A DNA stretch of 64,000 nt from Polytrichum commune (taxonomy: Eukaryota > Streptophyta > Polytrichopsida > Polytrichales > Polytrichaceae): positions 8,496,501 through 8,560,500 of the forward strand of contig OX485808.1 in assembly GCA_950295325.1 (NCBI GenBank). The letters are read 5' to 3'. The translations under genes were made by a program, and so were the position numbers. Below, in pieces: positions 47,001-58,815 of the stretch. A model generated the notes under the pieces. The model was not told the origin of the DNA. It saw nothing but the letters and a program-made list of their open reading frames with translations, and ran no database searches. Positions within the stretch are counted from its first letter, which is position 1; each line of letters begins with the position of its first letter.

Positions 47001-48592
47001 AAAGATTTAAAGTGCTGTTAGCCTAAGATCCAAAACCATCACAAGAGCTTAATGTTAAGGGGGTGGAGCTTCCCAAAATCAATATGTACTTAATATGCAA
47101 GATTTTGGGGTGTGGTTTTGAGTGGGGTATGCTTTACCTACACATCAACTCCTCCCATTGCAATGTATTTTGAAGATAAATATTGGAGTATACTGTTCAT
47201 GGGATTCTAGATTGATAAAAGCAACAGATAGATGTGGATCCATACAGATATTCAGCACAATCATCTTCTATCATGATAAGAGACCTAAGGGTTATTACAG
47301 CAAGGAAGTATAACCTGGAAAGAAAACAGTTGAGAACTTGAAGAGACTTTCAGTTAAAAACAATTCATAGAATTTCAGGATAGGAAGGCACGTTTCGGGA
47401 TACTAACCTTGTTGAATTTCTGATCTTTTCTGGGGTGTGCAAGGCCTCCAAAGAGAAAAGCACATCCTAGCACTAGAAGCATGTTGGATAAGATGGAGCC
47501 AAGAAGTGACAATTGTACAACCCGGATCATATTCTTGCGCAATGCCATGATGCAAATTATCATTTCAGTCGCATTGCCAAATGTAGCATTCAACAGACCT
47601 CCAACTGCCAACAGGACCAATTTTTAGTTAGTGAAAGAGATCTCACTTCAATACTGGACAAGAGAATACATTCTAACGTTTGAATCGTCTACTGGAAAAG
47701 TGCATAAACATGAAGTCAACATTTTTTGAAACAATCTCTAATCACTTTACCCTATACTGCCGTTCAGAACCTAGAATTTAGCATGTACTGTTCACCCTAA
47801 ACAGTAAACCGCAACATGGACACTGAATCTTACCTGTTGATCCAGTGAAAAATGACAATTGCCTGCAGAGAGGAATACGCGCATATATAAGTTGACCACA
47901 AGTAAAAGCTGTAATTATTTAACAAACCTGCTAAATTCGTGCAAATAGGTTCACACGTACAGATACATGCCACTGAGCTTTTAATTCACAAGCATAGCTA
48001 ATTTTGCTCGATTTTACTCGATCAAGATAATTGAAAGCAAGCTTTTAAACCGCCTAACAAAGTTCCTAACCAGTGAAAGTAGATGGCAACTCACTCCGTT
48101 ACAAATCCAAGCCGCTCAGCTAGCGGCGCCATACCTAGTAAACTCAACAAAAATACCCAGCCCTGCATAAAGACAAATTGCAAGCTTTTGAGTTTGGCCA
48201 TGTTGCACAAAAACCTCAAAAACCATAACATTTTGTGAAGCCCTTAATGTCTCCCTCCATTAGAAACAAGTCATTAAGGCTCTGTTATTTTTTTTTTTTA
48301 AAAAGGATGTACATAAGGTCGTAGAGAAGAAGCTTACATGTCCAACATTGAGCTGCGCAGCAATTATTGCTACTGGGACACATAGAAGTAAACAATTCAG
48401 CTTCGTTCCACAAACCACATGATACATACTCCAATAGAGATAAGTTGGCAACTTATTAACCCAATTTCCACCCCTAGCCCTGCTTTCACAACGGGTCTCC
48501 ATTGGTGAAAACTCATGGTCCTCTGAAAAGCTGGAGTCACGGTGTAACCTCGAATCTGACATGAGTGGAGCTTCCTCCACTAGGGCAATCAG
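44075..48592 (-). CDS. CAX: CAX-type vacuolar cation/proton exchanger, 5' end unresolved
   Basis: An antiporter that loads Ca2+ or other divalent cations into the vacuole in exchange for protons. Eleven exons: 48592-48338, 48162-48095, 47862-47834, 47604-47408, 46795-46586, 46062-45931, 45393-45277, 45035-44982, 44875-44759, 44280-44181, 44085-44075 (stop TAA); phases agree and give 429 codons. Both signature repeats are intact: [20 protein letters not shown] with [14 protein letters not shown], and [18 protein letters not shown] with [16 protein letters not shown]. The acidic loop between halves (DSEEETGDD...DSEE) is present. The first exon encodes a hydrophilic N-tail like the autoinhibitory tail of the family. 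The first in-frame ATG within it is at 48562, but an AG acceptor at 48593-48594 suggests an upstream exon. Introns hold two dispersed repeats. Confidence 0.93.
45595..45895 (+). repeat. Dispersed repeat G, copy 1 (in a CAX intron)
   Basis: About 300 bp sharing diverged but collinear text with 58545-58815: GGTGGGCCAA, AGCCTTG, TCTCACCCAACTTT, ACAAGCTCTTAATA and GAGACTTTGCAGATAACTCTA. No coding capacity and no clear terminal repeats, so the class is unknown. Confidence 0.55.
46221..46478. mobile_element. MITE family B, copy 1 (in a CAX intron)
   Basis: 258 bp with terminal inverted repeats TGGTTATTTTGCATAC / GTATGCAAAACAACCA (15 of 16). The centre holds a hairpin: GGGTCAAACTCATTTT pairs with AAAATGAGTTTGACCC across about 18 bases (46326-46375). 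A second copy lies inverted at about 51889-52018. No target duplication was recognised. Confidence 0.65.
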
Positions 48593-50199
48593 CTGTCCAA
48601 CAATAAAAATTGAGTTAATTGTCACACTGGAGGACTCTCTTTCCAATATTTGAATAAGCTAGGTCTACATGTTGAAGGAAATTCAACGACATTTCTCACT
48701 GGAATTACTAATGAACAGGTGATACAGCACATAAATAACTCAACTTCATGAGAGAAAAAAAAAACAAAGATTCCTAGCCATTCCAAAGGATAGTGAGCGG
48801 CCTACACAAGCTACAACAGTACAAGAAAACAACATTGGAGCCACATGTCCTCAAACGCCTGGCCAATGTCTCAAGCATCCAGATATTGTTTGATTTCATC
48901 TTGATCTTCACCCAATTTCATGATCGCTCTATCATGAATTCTGTTGATGTATTTGTGGATAGTTTTTGAAAGCAGCAGATTTTATTTTTAAATATATAAT
49001 TATTTTAAAAATAAAAATAAAACTCTTCATTCAAGGTTGTCTGGAAAAATCACCTCGAGATCTCTACCATCACTTTGAAAAGAGTCTCTCTTCAAGTCGC
49101 CTTCGTGATTGTCCAGGGCAGAATTCCCAGGTCCTCCCATTTCCTCGAACCCAAAAACCCAAATTACCAGCTTGGCTGGCCCCTGTATCAGGTGAAATAT
49201 CCAATGACGCACACACACTTTTCTATGAGCAGATTTGAGCCGCCCTTGATCTACATTGATGACTAAAATGTGGCCATCCTCAGTTCATTCTTAGCCCTTG
49301 TATACCTTGGAACGCCAATATTCACGGTTATGGTCCGCACATTGATAGGATCCACTCGAAAACAATACTGACCTAAAGGTCATTGTTATTCTCTCATCCC
49401 CGACCGCCCTGATAAGCTCTCTTTCAATTCCAGAAGGACAACCAAAAAAACCAAAAAAAAGGAAACTCATTCACTGTGCCCTACTAAATCTCCCAGCTGC
49501 TGCACAGAAAAATTCCACAAATGACCCAAAATTAGTTCTCCCTATAGATATCCAAAATATTAAACCTAACCCACCTCACCCACTTGCCAAAGCCCGCTGA
49601 ATTAGACACTCCGGACACAATAGAGGTCGAATCAAGCTCGAATCAAGCTCGAATTAAGGTAAGCGGGCCTTATTCAGTTACTTTTTCCTAATCAGACCCC
49701 TTGACATAGTTGAGTGGTGTGTGGTTAGGTGTGGATCCAAGAACAACGGACACCAACGAGGGCACCATCATCATATTTTTGAAAGAAATTGGACTACGTG
49801 GTCATCAAAACTTCTTAACCATTCCAGTAAGCTCAATAATCAATCAACACCATAATCGGGAAGACTTATATGACCGTTTCATAAGCTCGAGAATCGTCAC
49901 TTTATGAAAGAGAATGAATAAGATATTCATATAACCTCCGAAAATTATGAGAAAAATCACTACGGAAAATAATTGGAGTTCTCAATCATCTCATCTCGGA
50001 CTAATTTGCGTTATGTGTTTCATATCCTGCGAGAAGTGGACGCAGAGCTAAAAGTGTCCATTTAAAGCCCACCTACCATTTTTCCGAAGTAGACAATCCA
50101 GAAGGCTGAGCAACCCAAGAACTCCACTTCATCTTAAGTTAAACACCAAACATTTTGGAACACACTTGCCACAGTTCGTCAACAAATCAGAGGTGGTGA

Positions 50200-50460
50200 C
50201 ACACATACACAAAGCTCTATTGTGAGATTGCAAAAAGAGATCTAGAAGAGACGCAATAATAATCAGCTGTGACGGAATGTTGAAGCAATACCAACGAGTC
50301 ACCGGGATGCAAGGCAATGCGGGGATGAGTGAATTGAAGAGGACGATGAAGCGTCGCCGGAATTGCGTGGAGTTTGCTGTAATTGCACACCAAACAACTC
50401 CAGGGAACGGCACGGAGAGTCTTCATGAGTGTGCCGGGCCTTGACGGGGTGGGAGAAAGG
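50200..50460 (-). promoter_or_regulatory. Possible transcription start / 5' leader of the CAX gene
   Basis: Read on minus, 50430-50200 is C/T-rich and GC-richer than its surroundings, as plant 5' leaders often are, and lies upstream of the first identifiable CAX coding exon with no other minus-strand gene between. A leader intron of about 1.6 kb would be needed. This is inference from composition and position only. Confidence 0.25.
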
Positions 50461-50578
50461 TGGGTGGGGCCCGGTGGGGCCCACGGTAATACAAACTACC
50501 CTGTCCGAATTCAGAGCCTTTTCACATGTGAGTATGAGAGTTCCCCCTCCAAACCAGGCTCTTTAATAATGTAGTTTT

Positions 50579-50774
50579 TTTTTTTTTTTGGGTCCGAGAT
50601 GACCTTAAACTACGGGTTGATGGTGGAGAGATACCCAAATCTCAAGGAAGAGGTTGGCGGTTCGAATCCCGGCTGTGAAATCTCCTCTCTACTTGACGGA
50701 AAACTTGCCAGGTGGTCAACTGCCTCCTGTGCTTTGGCGCTGGCTTGTCGGCTTTCTGTCTCAAAAAATAATAA
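50579..50774 (+). mobile_element. tRNA-derived SINE, copy 2
   Basis: Starts after a T run with GGGTCCGAGATGACC, has the B box GGTTCGAATCC (about 50658-50668) and ends TTTCTGTCTCAAAAAATAAT. It is flanked by the perfect 15-bp direct repeat TAATAATGTAGTTTT at 50564-50578 and 50775-50789. It aligns along its whole length to the reverse complement of 27004-27196. It lies 100-200 bp from the presumed CAX leader. Confidence 0.88.
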
Positions 50775-51888
50775 TAATAATGTAGTTTTGACATTCACTT
50801 TATTAGATTTGTCATGTGGGAAGAGACCTAGGGTTTGGTGTCTAAAACTAGTCAAAGTTTCACAGCCAACCAAAACCAGCCACATGTAACATTAGTAACT
50901 CGCTTTTCAAGTGAAGTCCAATTATAAGTGATTGTTGATGCAAAAATAGTCTCCCAAATGAGTCAAAGTTTGGTCTTGGTTGAACAACCAACCATAATTG
51001 GCCACATGTCCAAGATAATACTAGGGCACGATACTCTTGTGACTAGTTGCTTTGTTCAAGGGAAGGCTAATTGTTGGATTGAAAGAAACTAGATACATGC
51101 TCATGACATGTTGCTCAATTATTTCCATCCCTCCACTTTTGGCAATTGCTTGTTGCACTACTCCTGCAATCTTATGAAAGTCCCAACTATCTCATGTGTA
51201 AAAGTTCCACAACTCATCATCAACTCATATACATGTGAGGGATGAGTTATATGGAGTTGAGGAGCGTCCTAATCTTGAGTGGCTTTTGGACCTGGAGCCC
51301 TAATGTGTTTTTCAACGGTCATTTTACAATTAAATTCTTTCATTTGAGTTCATATAGGGTAATATCACAAAACTTGATATTTTTTTATTAAAGTCTTCAA
51401 AGTGAACATATAGGGGTAGTATTCAACCCCCCCCCCTTTCATGGTACGTGTTAATACGCAAATGAAAACTTATAAACAATCTCAATAAAAAAAATTGAAT
51501 TTAAACATATTTGACAATAAAAATCATAAATTCTAAATAAATATACCAATATTATTGGGGTTTTTTTGGCTATCTAAACTATTTACCATCCTCAATGGTT
51601 GGGTGGAGCTCGCAAAGCCTTTAATTTATAGTGTAGTTCTTACATCCAAGCTATTCTCAAGTTTTTCCAGGCTACCATAAGTAGATGGCGTTGTACTTCA
51701 TCTTTCCTAGTGCTTACATGTAGTTTCTAGATGGGATACAAGTGTGTCATAGCCTATGTAAGCACGACATGTGACAAAATTTGAAGAAAGAATAACCATT
51801 TACAGTCGGAATGAAGAACCCTCTATGGTAATCAAAGGAAATTTTTCATTGAGAGTTGGTCAAATAGGTATTTTTTTTTAGTGGTTGT

Positions 51889-52018
51889 GTGACATGCAAA
51901 ACCAATAATTTCTTTCCACTTGTGATGGAGGCTTGGAGGTGGTGTTTGAATTTAAATAAAGAGCAAGCTATTTCAATTCATTGAGTGCCACACTTGTTTT
52001 AGCACCTCTAGGCATGGC
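51889..52018. mobile_element. MITE family B, copy 2 (partial, inverted)
   Basis: Matches the reverse complement of 46330-46490: GCAAAACCAATAATTTC, GGTGTTTGAATTT, AATAAAGAGCAAGCTATTTC, TTTTAGCACCTCTAGGCATG. The far end is not recognisable. Confidence 0.55.
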
Positions 52019-52157
52019 TCACTAGGGCCTTGCCGGGAGGTAGGGCCCAGTGGGATCCATCAACAGGTTGTCCAAATTCAATGCCTTTTCACATGTCAAT
52101 ATGTTTACCTCCTTCAAACCATGCAGTTTTTATTATATAGTTTTTACATCCATAAAA

Positions 52158-52248
52158 TTGTTTTTCAAAGATGATTAACTTGAGACAATTTCGATATAAA
52201 AATAAGGAATATCGAAATTGTCTCAAGTTAATCATCTTTGAAAAACAA
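52158..52248. repeat. 39-bp perfect inverted repeat with 13-nt loop
   Basis: Positions 52158-52196 are the exact reverse complement of 52210-52248; only TAAAAATAAGGAA lies between. Just outside, CCATAAA on the left pairs with TTTATGG on the right after a small bulge, so the fold reaches about 46 bp. Transcribed from either strand it would give one long, nearly perfect hairpin of about 105 nt. No protein-coding context. Confidence 0.9.
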
Positions 52249-53841
52249 CATTTATGGTGGCATGGCCTTTGGTTTTTTCTTTTCTTTTCTTGCACCAACT
52301 CCTAAATGCCTAAGAAACCCAAATGTGTTATGTCCATGTTGTTGAAAGTTATGTTAACTTATAACACCCAATTTTACAACATTTAATTTTTTATTGCATA
52401 TATTCTCAAGCAATTGAATAGGAAAATCTTGTTTAATAAAATAATGACAAAAGACTTAAAACTAAATTCTTCACAAGATGCTTTGAAAGAGAGTTAAAAG
52501 TACGATCATACGTACCAATGTTGAAATGTACATATATGAAATGAAACCACAATAAGTCAATTATAAGTTATATTTTAAGAATTCAACATGCAGTTGCATG
52601 GACAAAATCTCTTAAATCACATGCATACAATTGAAAAATAACTTCAACATCTTCAAATGCCAAAACACTATGTAAAAAGTTTGATTTAAAGTATTTATAA
52701 ACAATTCATAGAGACATGTAAGATAATAAATTTATGTCATGAGGCTCCAAGAAAATTAAATTCTTTACAACATAGGTTATAGGATTTCAAATCTACAAAA
52801 AAGAAAAAGTTGAAATGACGACAAAAAAAAATGCCAAATGTTGCATAGAATTGAACCCTATTTTCTTCATGTGGTTGCACCCCAATCTAAGCCCATTTCT
52901 TCCACCTGAGAATGTCATTAGCCCAATAAAGCTACTTTAATAAGGGTTGCTATTCCAAGACACGACTAACGATTAAACTATCAACAAACAAATAATCAAA
53001 ATCAAGATCACTCCTCTTGTCTTCAAAGCAAAACAAAACCTTGCTCAACGTACTTGTAAAGTTTACTATATCATTGGCTCACTATGTTATGATGAGCAGT
53101 AGCCTTGCTAGATGTACAAGGAACTAATGACTAGCTAGTAAGTTCACCATGGAATGGAACTCACTAGGGCTAAGGACAGAATGCTAAGGGAGACTCACTA
53201 ATATGAATACAATGACTTGCCTTTAACGCATGGCCCAAAAAATAACATCAAAATTATCACTTATTTTAGTTTGATCATGTTGGCCCTATCCTATTCAGAG
53301 TCCCCTTGGTACATGAGCAGCTTGACTGCTTACCTTATAGTAGGTGGGTTCTATTTAAGCGTTATGCTATAACATCAAATACCCCTATGTGGAGGGGAAC
53401 ATCCTAGTACGTTTACTATGTACTTTTTGTTTCTTTAGAACAAGATAAGTGAGATGCTTATGGCGATTTGGTGTATTGCTAAGACTTGGATATTTTTATA
53501 TAGTATTGGTGGGGGAATGTGAAGATTACTGGCGGTTTTCATTGACTTTACGGTTGTGACTGAGATTGCACATGAAGTAAGAGCACATTCATCGTAAGCT
53601 GCAATAGGAAGTCTTCCTGTTACATTTGCAAGGCACTTTCCATGTAAGACCAAGTTGTGGCACTTGCAACAAGTCAAGGAACACATTCATCCTACATAAG
53701 AGCATGGTGGTTATATTCTGTTTGTGCACTCTAACAGGTAGAATGTTTGTAGATTATTGTAGTTTGGCACAGATTTTTACTAACATGAAATGTACAAAAA
53801 TTGTATCGAGGCAAACAAGGGATTTTCCAAACCTTGCAGTA
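52249..53841. other. gene-free AT-rich interval
   Basis: Nothing supported on either strand apart from A-rich runs. Confidence 0.35.
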
Positions 53842-54060
53842 CAGAATCTGGGGAGATTTTTGGGTATAATCGGTCAAAATCCTAGTCTTTCCAAGTCCAA
53901 CCAGTACTGATCTTTCAGTTTTTCTTTACTAATTTGAGGTAGATTTAATAGATTCCTCTAAAATGATCAGTAATTCCCCTGGAGTCTTCAAACTCAACCA
54001 GTTGTTTCTCAAACTCAACTGGTTCATCTCTAACTAGCACTTGGTTCTTCCTGTTCATTG
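53842..54060 (+). mobile_element. hAT-type MITE, family F, copy 3
   Basis: Starts CAGAATCTGGGGAGATTTTTGGG and ends TTCTTCCTGTTCATTG, collinear with copies 1 and 2 but more diverged. Flanks TTGCAGTA and TTGTAGTA match at 7 of 8, again an 8-bp target duplication. Confidence 0.7.
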
Positions 54061-55121
54061 TTGTAGTAGGTGCGTCTTGGTTGACAACTTGGATAAAATT
54101 TTCACAGGGGAGGTGCACATATTATTGTACTCAAAGTATTCCTTGTATCCACGCGAGTGTCACATTCTTGGCTATAAGAAAGTGCATGATGTGATGAATA
54201 AAATGCTTCCAATTGAGTAGGTACATAAGTAGCTGCGTATCACACCTGCTAGTATACAATAAAAAAGTTTACTACCAAGGACAGTTCACATCTGATGTTA
54301 ATCAAAACTTTAGATAGTCTTGTGGCAACTTCGGATCTTAATCTGTATCAAGCAAGTGGAGAAAGAATTTTGTCTAAGATCCCTCTCAACCAACATATGT
54401 TATGCAACCCCAATTGCGTTGATGCTACCTTAGGTACCCATAAAATCTGATATTTAAAGGGAAGCAGAACAATTTGTACACGTGTGCCATCCAGAACATC
54501 AAATACACACTCGCAAAAATTACATAGGTATATCACAAATACATCAGAAACAGGGGAAATTGGAAGCTTGGCGAATCTTAAGTTATGCCAACTATTCACT
54601 GCCACAACCTTCACACTGTCAACATCCTGCTCAAATTTGAGAATCTCGCAAATGAAATACAATCCACTTTCTTCTATTTTCTTCTTTTTAAACAAAAGAA
54701 TTTTGGATATGGGGAACTTCCAACCGACCATACTAACACCCAGTACCGGGAGGGTTGTCAACCCATCATTGTTTACCAAAGAGTCTGTCAATAGAGAGTC
54801 ACAAAGGGAGGGAAACAATGCCCTACTTAAGGGGAAGAGAGAATCTCTATGTAGTTACTGTTTTCTCACTTCAAAAACTGTAACTCCCCCATGGTTAGCT
54901 TTTGACAGGCTGACATGCCTTTAGGTGATTAGCCAAAATTCCTATACAATCAAATGACTTGAACTCACTGCCCAACCACTTCCTGAGATGAGCTGCTGAT
55001 TTCGAATTGCGCAATCCAGAGCAATACACAACGAGCACTTACACTGTCTTTTCATGGTGTTGACACAAAATGTGTACCTGCTTTTTCTCAAATGGAATAA
55101 TATCTCCAGAAGATGGATAAA
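54061..55121. other. 3' flank of the nitrobindin-like gene
   Basis: Overlapping open frames on both strands (54348-54818 minus, 54484-54924 plus) have no recognised motif. One may be a transposon or gene relic. No feature can be named. Confidence 0.3.
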
Positions 55122-58100
55122 CTAAATGTTGATCTTTTTCAAAACAGCACGGAGGTGAGGCTGTTGTTCATGACCGTGTATTGCCATCTCCACTGTGTAT
55201 CTCAATTCCTCTCCATCTACTTCGAACAGACGCCCTATGTCTTTGACCTGCAACAGGGTAACCATGTTAGTTGTTTCCTTGTGAATTCACTGCTGACTTA
55301 ACAAGTGTGTGAGGGCCCTCGTTAACACACTTTTGTGCCATGGCCCTCGCTAATTTTAGAATAGAGCTCACTAGGCATAGGACACTTAGAGGGATCGTTG
55401 GATAAGAGCGTACCTATCATCCATCCAACATAAAAACTTGACCCCCTCTAAAGTTGTGGATGATTCATCTCAATCCACTTTGACTAGACTAATTCAGGGT
55501 CTTTGAAGATAATTCTAGTATTAAATCAACTTCAAATAGTAACCTCCAGACTGCATACCGTTTCAGGGCTTTCATATTGGATAAATGAGAAGTACACTCA
55601 TGCAATAATTCCCTTTTGCCACTAAGGGGCAACCACCAAAGTGGATGCAATAGCCTGTCTGAAGGCATGGCCCAACAAATCGCATGTAATGGACTTGCAC
55701 TTCAAAAGAGGCAGGACCCTCCACCATGTACATGGTCTTCAAAAGTCCATGATTCTAACAAACGACTGCTATGAAACTTCTATTATGTATTGGCAAAATA
55801 AGACCTCTTTGACTTGACCAAGTTTGATCACTGACCTTTGAAGCATTGCCAACAAGAGAGCTCTGGAGTTGCACTGTTTTCTTTTCTGCATCAAATGATC
55901 CTTTCTGCATACACAAAATGACAACACTCCAGATACTTTAGGTCTTCCACCAAACGCTAATTCAATAGGAAAGTATGTTCAACTACATGAATCAGCAACA
56001 ACCCATCTCATGAGGACATATGTATAAGTGTGAAAAATCAATCAATCTTCTTCTGTAACCGTAACTGGTAATTGCTGCGAGCATGTCAAGATGACATCAA
56101 TTATGGTGGCTTGAGGACTGGATGAACTCAATATCATAGGTGATAAGCAGGTTCAAAACTTTGGTGCCGAATAATAAATTTTAATATGACACATGGATTT
56201 TTGTGGAGGTTTTGAATCATAGAAAAATGGCACATGACACTTAGCTCATAAGTTGAAATAATTTGTGCCAAACCTGCTTATCACCTACAGTGCTGTAGAG
56301 CCATCTTTACAGACAAAATGTGGTATGACTTGTTAACTCACTCATCATCATCATGAAAGGAGTTGATAATTGCATACCTGAACTTCAGCCAGGCCAGTGC
56401 TTTGCGCAATGACCACTTCTATCGTACCATCTGGTTTTGGACGCCAGTATCCGCTCTCTGCATGCATAGGCTCTCCTGAAGCCGCTTTCCATGTCCTTTG
56501 TGAATATGCTATCACAGGCTGCATCCATAGCCACCCAAACTCCGGTTACTATGCTATTCACATGTTCCATATTGTTGAAACATTTGAGGGAGCCCAACGC
56601 ATATTATAATATAAGACAATAGCAGATTGGGGGACAGAGGGACGTGATGGGCAGATTTTGTCGATCATGGCTTACCCTTGATATCAATAATTCTATTTGA
56701 CATATTTTCAATTCAAAAGTATTCAACACAAAGAACCACAATTTTAGATTCTGACCAGCTCAACAGCCATCAAAGCTATTTGAATGACTTGATTACTCAG
56801 ACTAGAATGATCCAACCTCTTTAGGGCCTCCTTGATAATTTTGCATTCACCAAGCATTAAGAAGACTCCCCATCCAGAACGAGCACAACCCTAAAATGGA
56901 AAAGGAACCAGCTCCAAGGTAGAGAGAATCGGTGCGATTCTTACTAAGTCTACAATTACGCATTGTGGTTTAAGTGCTTCATCTGCAAATTTTGCTTTGA
57001 GGTTTATGCTAACTAAAGGCCGCTGTTCTACAAACTCCATAATTTCCGTACCGAAGAGATTATGCCCTCCAACCACACACTCGAACACATCCACCTCGTC
57101 AATAAACTGACACATGGTCCTCAGATTGTTCAGGGCTCTTTAATGATGTGCATAACCTTTTTCCAATGGAAATTATGTTAGATAATGGCTTTTGGAAGAA
57201 CCCGGCTCATGGCCACCCCGCCGCTCAGTCAAGTCTACCCATTATCCATTATCTGGAACCTCGTTCCCTTGATGCATCAAACGCACTAGATAGTGGCAAT
57301 TGGGCGAACAGGGTCCATCCATGGGCCATTATTCAACGTAATTCCCATCAGAAAATGATTATGCACATCAACCAAAAATCTGTAAAAATATCTCAGACCA
57401 TATGACTGACATGTTCTGAGTGAGGTGGATGTGCTTGAAAATGTGGTTCACCCTAAAAAACTTCAGGTGGAGGTCATAATCTCTTCCCTACGGAAATCGC
57501 GTCAAACACCGAGCTCATCATTCAAGACAAACATCACCAAAAATTGAAGAAATACCATCCCAAGGCTGAACCCACAATGCTGCTTCACCAGAATAAAGCA
57601 TACCATACCCATCCCACGATCAACCCAAAACTCCCAAATCTTCAAACAACAAAGGTAGGTATCAACAATACAGGTGATAAATTCTCTCCTATTTGATCCA
57701 AGCTGTTGAACACACCTTGGTGCCCGTTGTGCCCAGAGCTTAATCTCCTCGCCGTACTTGAAAGTCAATATCTAAGGTAGTGTAATTTCCTTTCTAAAAT
57801 ATTATCCAAATCATCCAAAAAGACTATCTGTTGGAACATGCGACAAATTTTGAGTGAGGAAAATACATGACACTTTGGAGACAATCTGTTGGACCATGTG
57901 ACAATGTCTGAGTGAGGTGGATGTGCTTGAATGTGTGGTTCCCCCTAATCAACTTCAGGTGGAGGGCATACCGCTCTCTTCCTGATGGAAATTAAGTCCA
58001 AAAACAAACAAAAAAAATCCCAGAGATTCAATCAACACAGACAGGTGATACAATAGAGGCAGGTGATGAATTCCTTCCTAAAATGAGGCGAGCTGGTTCA

Positions 58101-58250
58101 ACAAACCTTGCCGGTGTGCCACAGCTTAATCTCCTCGCCGTACTTGAAGGACTGGATAGTAGGGAATCCGCCCTCGCCTTCCCCGCGCCATGTGCCCAGG
58201 AGGAAGGCGATGGGCTGCACCAGCGGGTGCACTGGCGGGCTTTCCGCCAT
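55122..58250 (-). CDS. Nitrobindin-like heme-binding beta-barrel protein (THAP4 C-terminal / DUF1794 family)
   Basis: Four exons: 58250-58107, 56518-56378, 55904-55836, 55247-55122 (stop TAG); all internal junctions are phase 0 and GT-AG, giving 159 aa, close to the plant family length of about 165. The protein opens MAESPPVHPLVQPI, then the signature LLGTWRGEGEG, FPTIQSFKYGEEI, the PVIAYSQRTWK strand, GYWRPKPDGTIEVVIAQSTG, SSLVGNASK and a C-terminal QQPHLRAVLKKI. The GxWxGxG motif and the conserved histidine before the last helix are the family hallmarks; that histidine ligates ferric heme in characterised members, which bind NO or isomerise peroxynitrite. An ATG at 58312 opens a different frame overlapping this start. 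Intron 1 carries a fossil partial copy of exon 1. Confidence 0.93.
57418..57771 (-). repeat. Diverged tandem duplicate of the exon 1 / intron 1 junction of the nitrobindin gene
   Basis: The text GAGTGAGGTGGATGTGCTTG ... CTTCAGGTGGAGG...CATA ... CAGGTGATAAATTC ... CTTAATCTCCTCGCCGTACT occurs here and again, in the same order, at about 57907-58158, where it spans the donor side of the real exon 1. The copied exon piece reads FKYGEEIKLWAQ and then drifts; its donor is still GT but the upstream part of exon 1 was not copied. Confidence 0.8.
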
Positions 58251-58544
58251 ATCTGAGGAGGATGATGAAGCTCACTCGTGAGCTTGAGCTCTGTTAAGTT
58301 CGCCATCGCCATGGCAGTCTTTTCGCTCTTCGCTCTTCAACGTCCAGCAGACGGCACGAATACCCGGCGGATATCGCACATATCCGAAGCTGAGGAGGCA
58401 ATAGAGTTATCCGTAAAGTTAGGCAGATGAAAACATGCGTTTAGTCCCAAACCTTAGAGTTTATGAGAGTTAACACAAAGTCACCCAAGTTTTTCTTAAT
58501 GCTTAAATTACAATACATAAAGTGTGGTATCAGGCTTTTATCTT

Positions 58545-58815
58545 GTTCTATAAGGATAGGTGGGCCAAGTTAGCCTTGGATAGGTTGATCTAAGATTGAA
58601 GATAATGGGTCCCATGCGCATACTTTATTTTAGACTTTAAAATTCTCTCAGAGTTTTTGAGGTGGAAAAAGAAGGTCCCAAAAGTTTCACCCAACTTTCA
58701 AAATAGGCTTCCATGCACAATGAGCTAACAAGCTCTTAATAAAAAAAAAATTCTCAAAGAAGGATCAAATCCACGGTTTCACTCTTTGAGGGACTTTACA
58801 CATAACTCTAATGAG
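58545..58815 (+). repeat. Dispersed repeat G, copy 2
   Basis: Collinear with 45595-45895 as described there; same orientation. It lies just upstream of the nitrobindin-like gene (whose start is 58250 on minus), so it may sit in its promoter region. Confidence 0.55.

Noticed and set aside
50655..50672. tRNA gene suggested by the GGTTCGAATCC box
   Set aside because: No acceptor stem or cloverleaf can be drawn; the A-rich tail and target duplication show it is a SINE.
50599..50889. Open frames over the SINE (also 27007-27210)
   Set aside because: Both are translations of the SINE body, which is a non-coding pol III element.
51427..51437. Poly-C run (and the poly-G run near 59978)
   Set aside because: Simple homopolymers with no supporting structure; possibly length-variable sequencing sites.
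54348..54924. Overlapping long open frames on both strands
   Set aside because: No family motif, no splice partners, and composition like the surrounding non-coding DNA.
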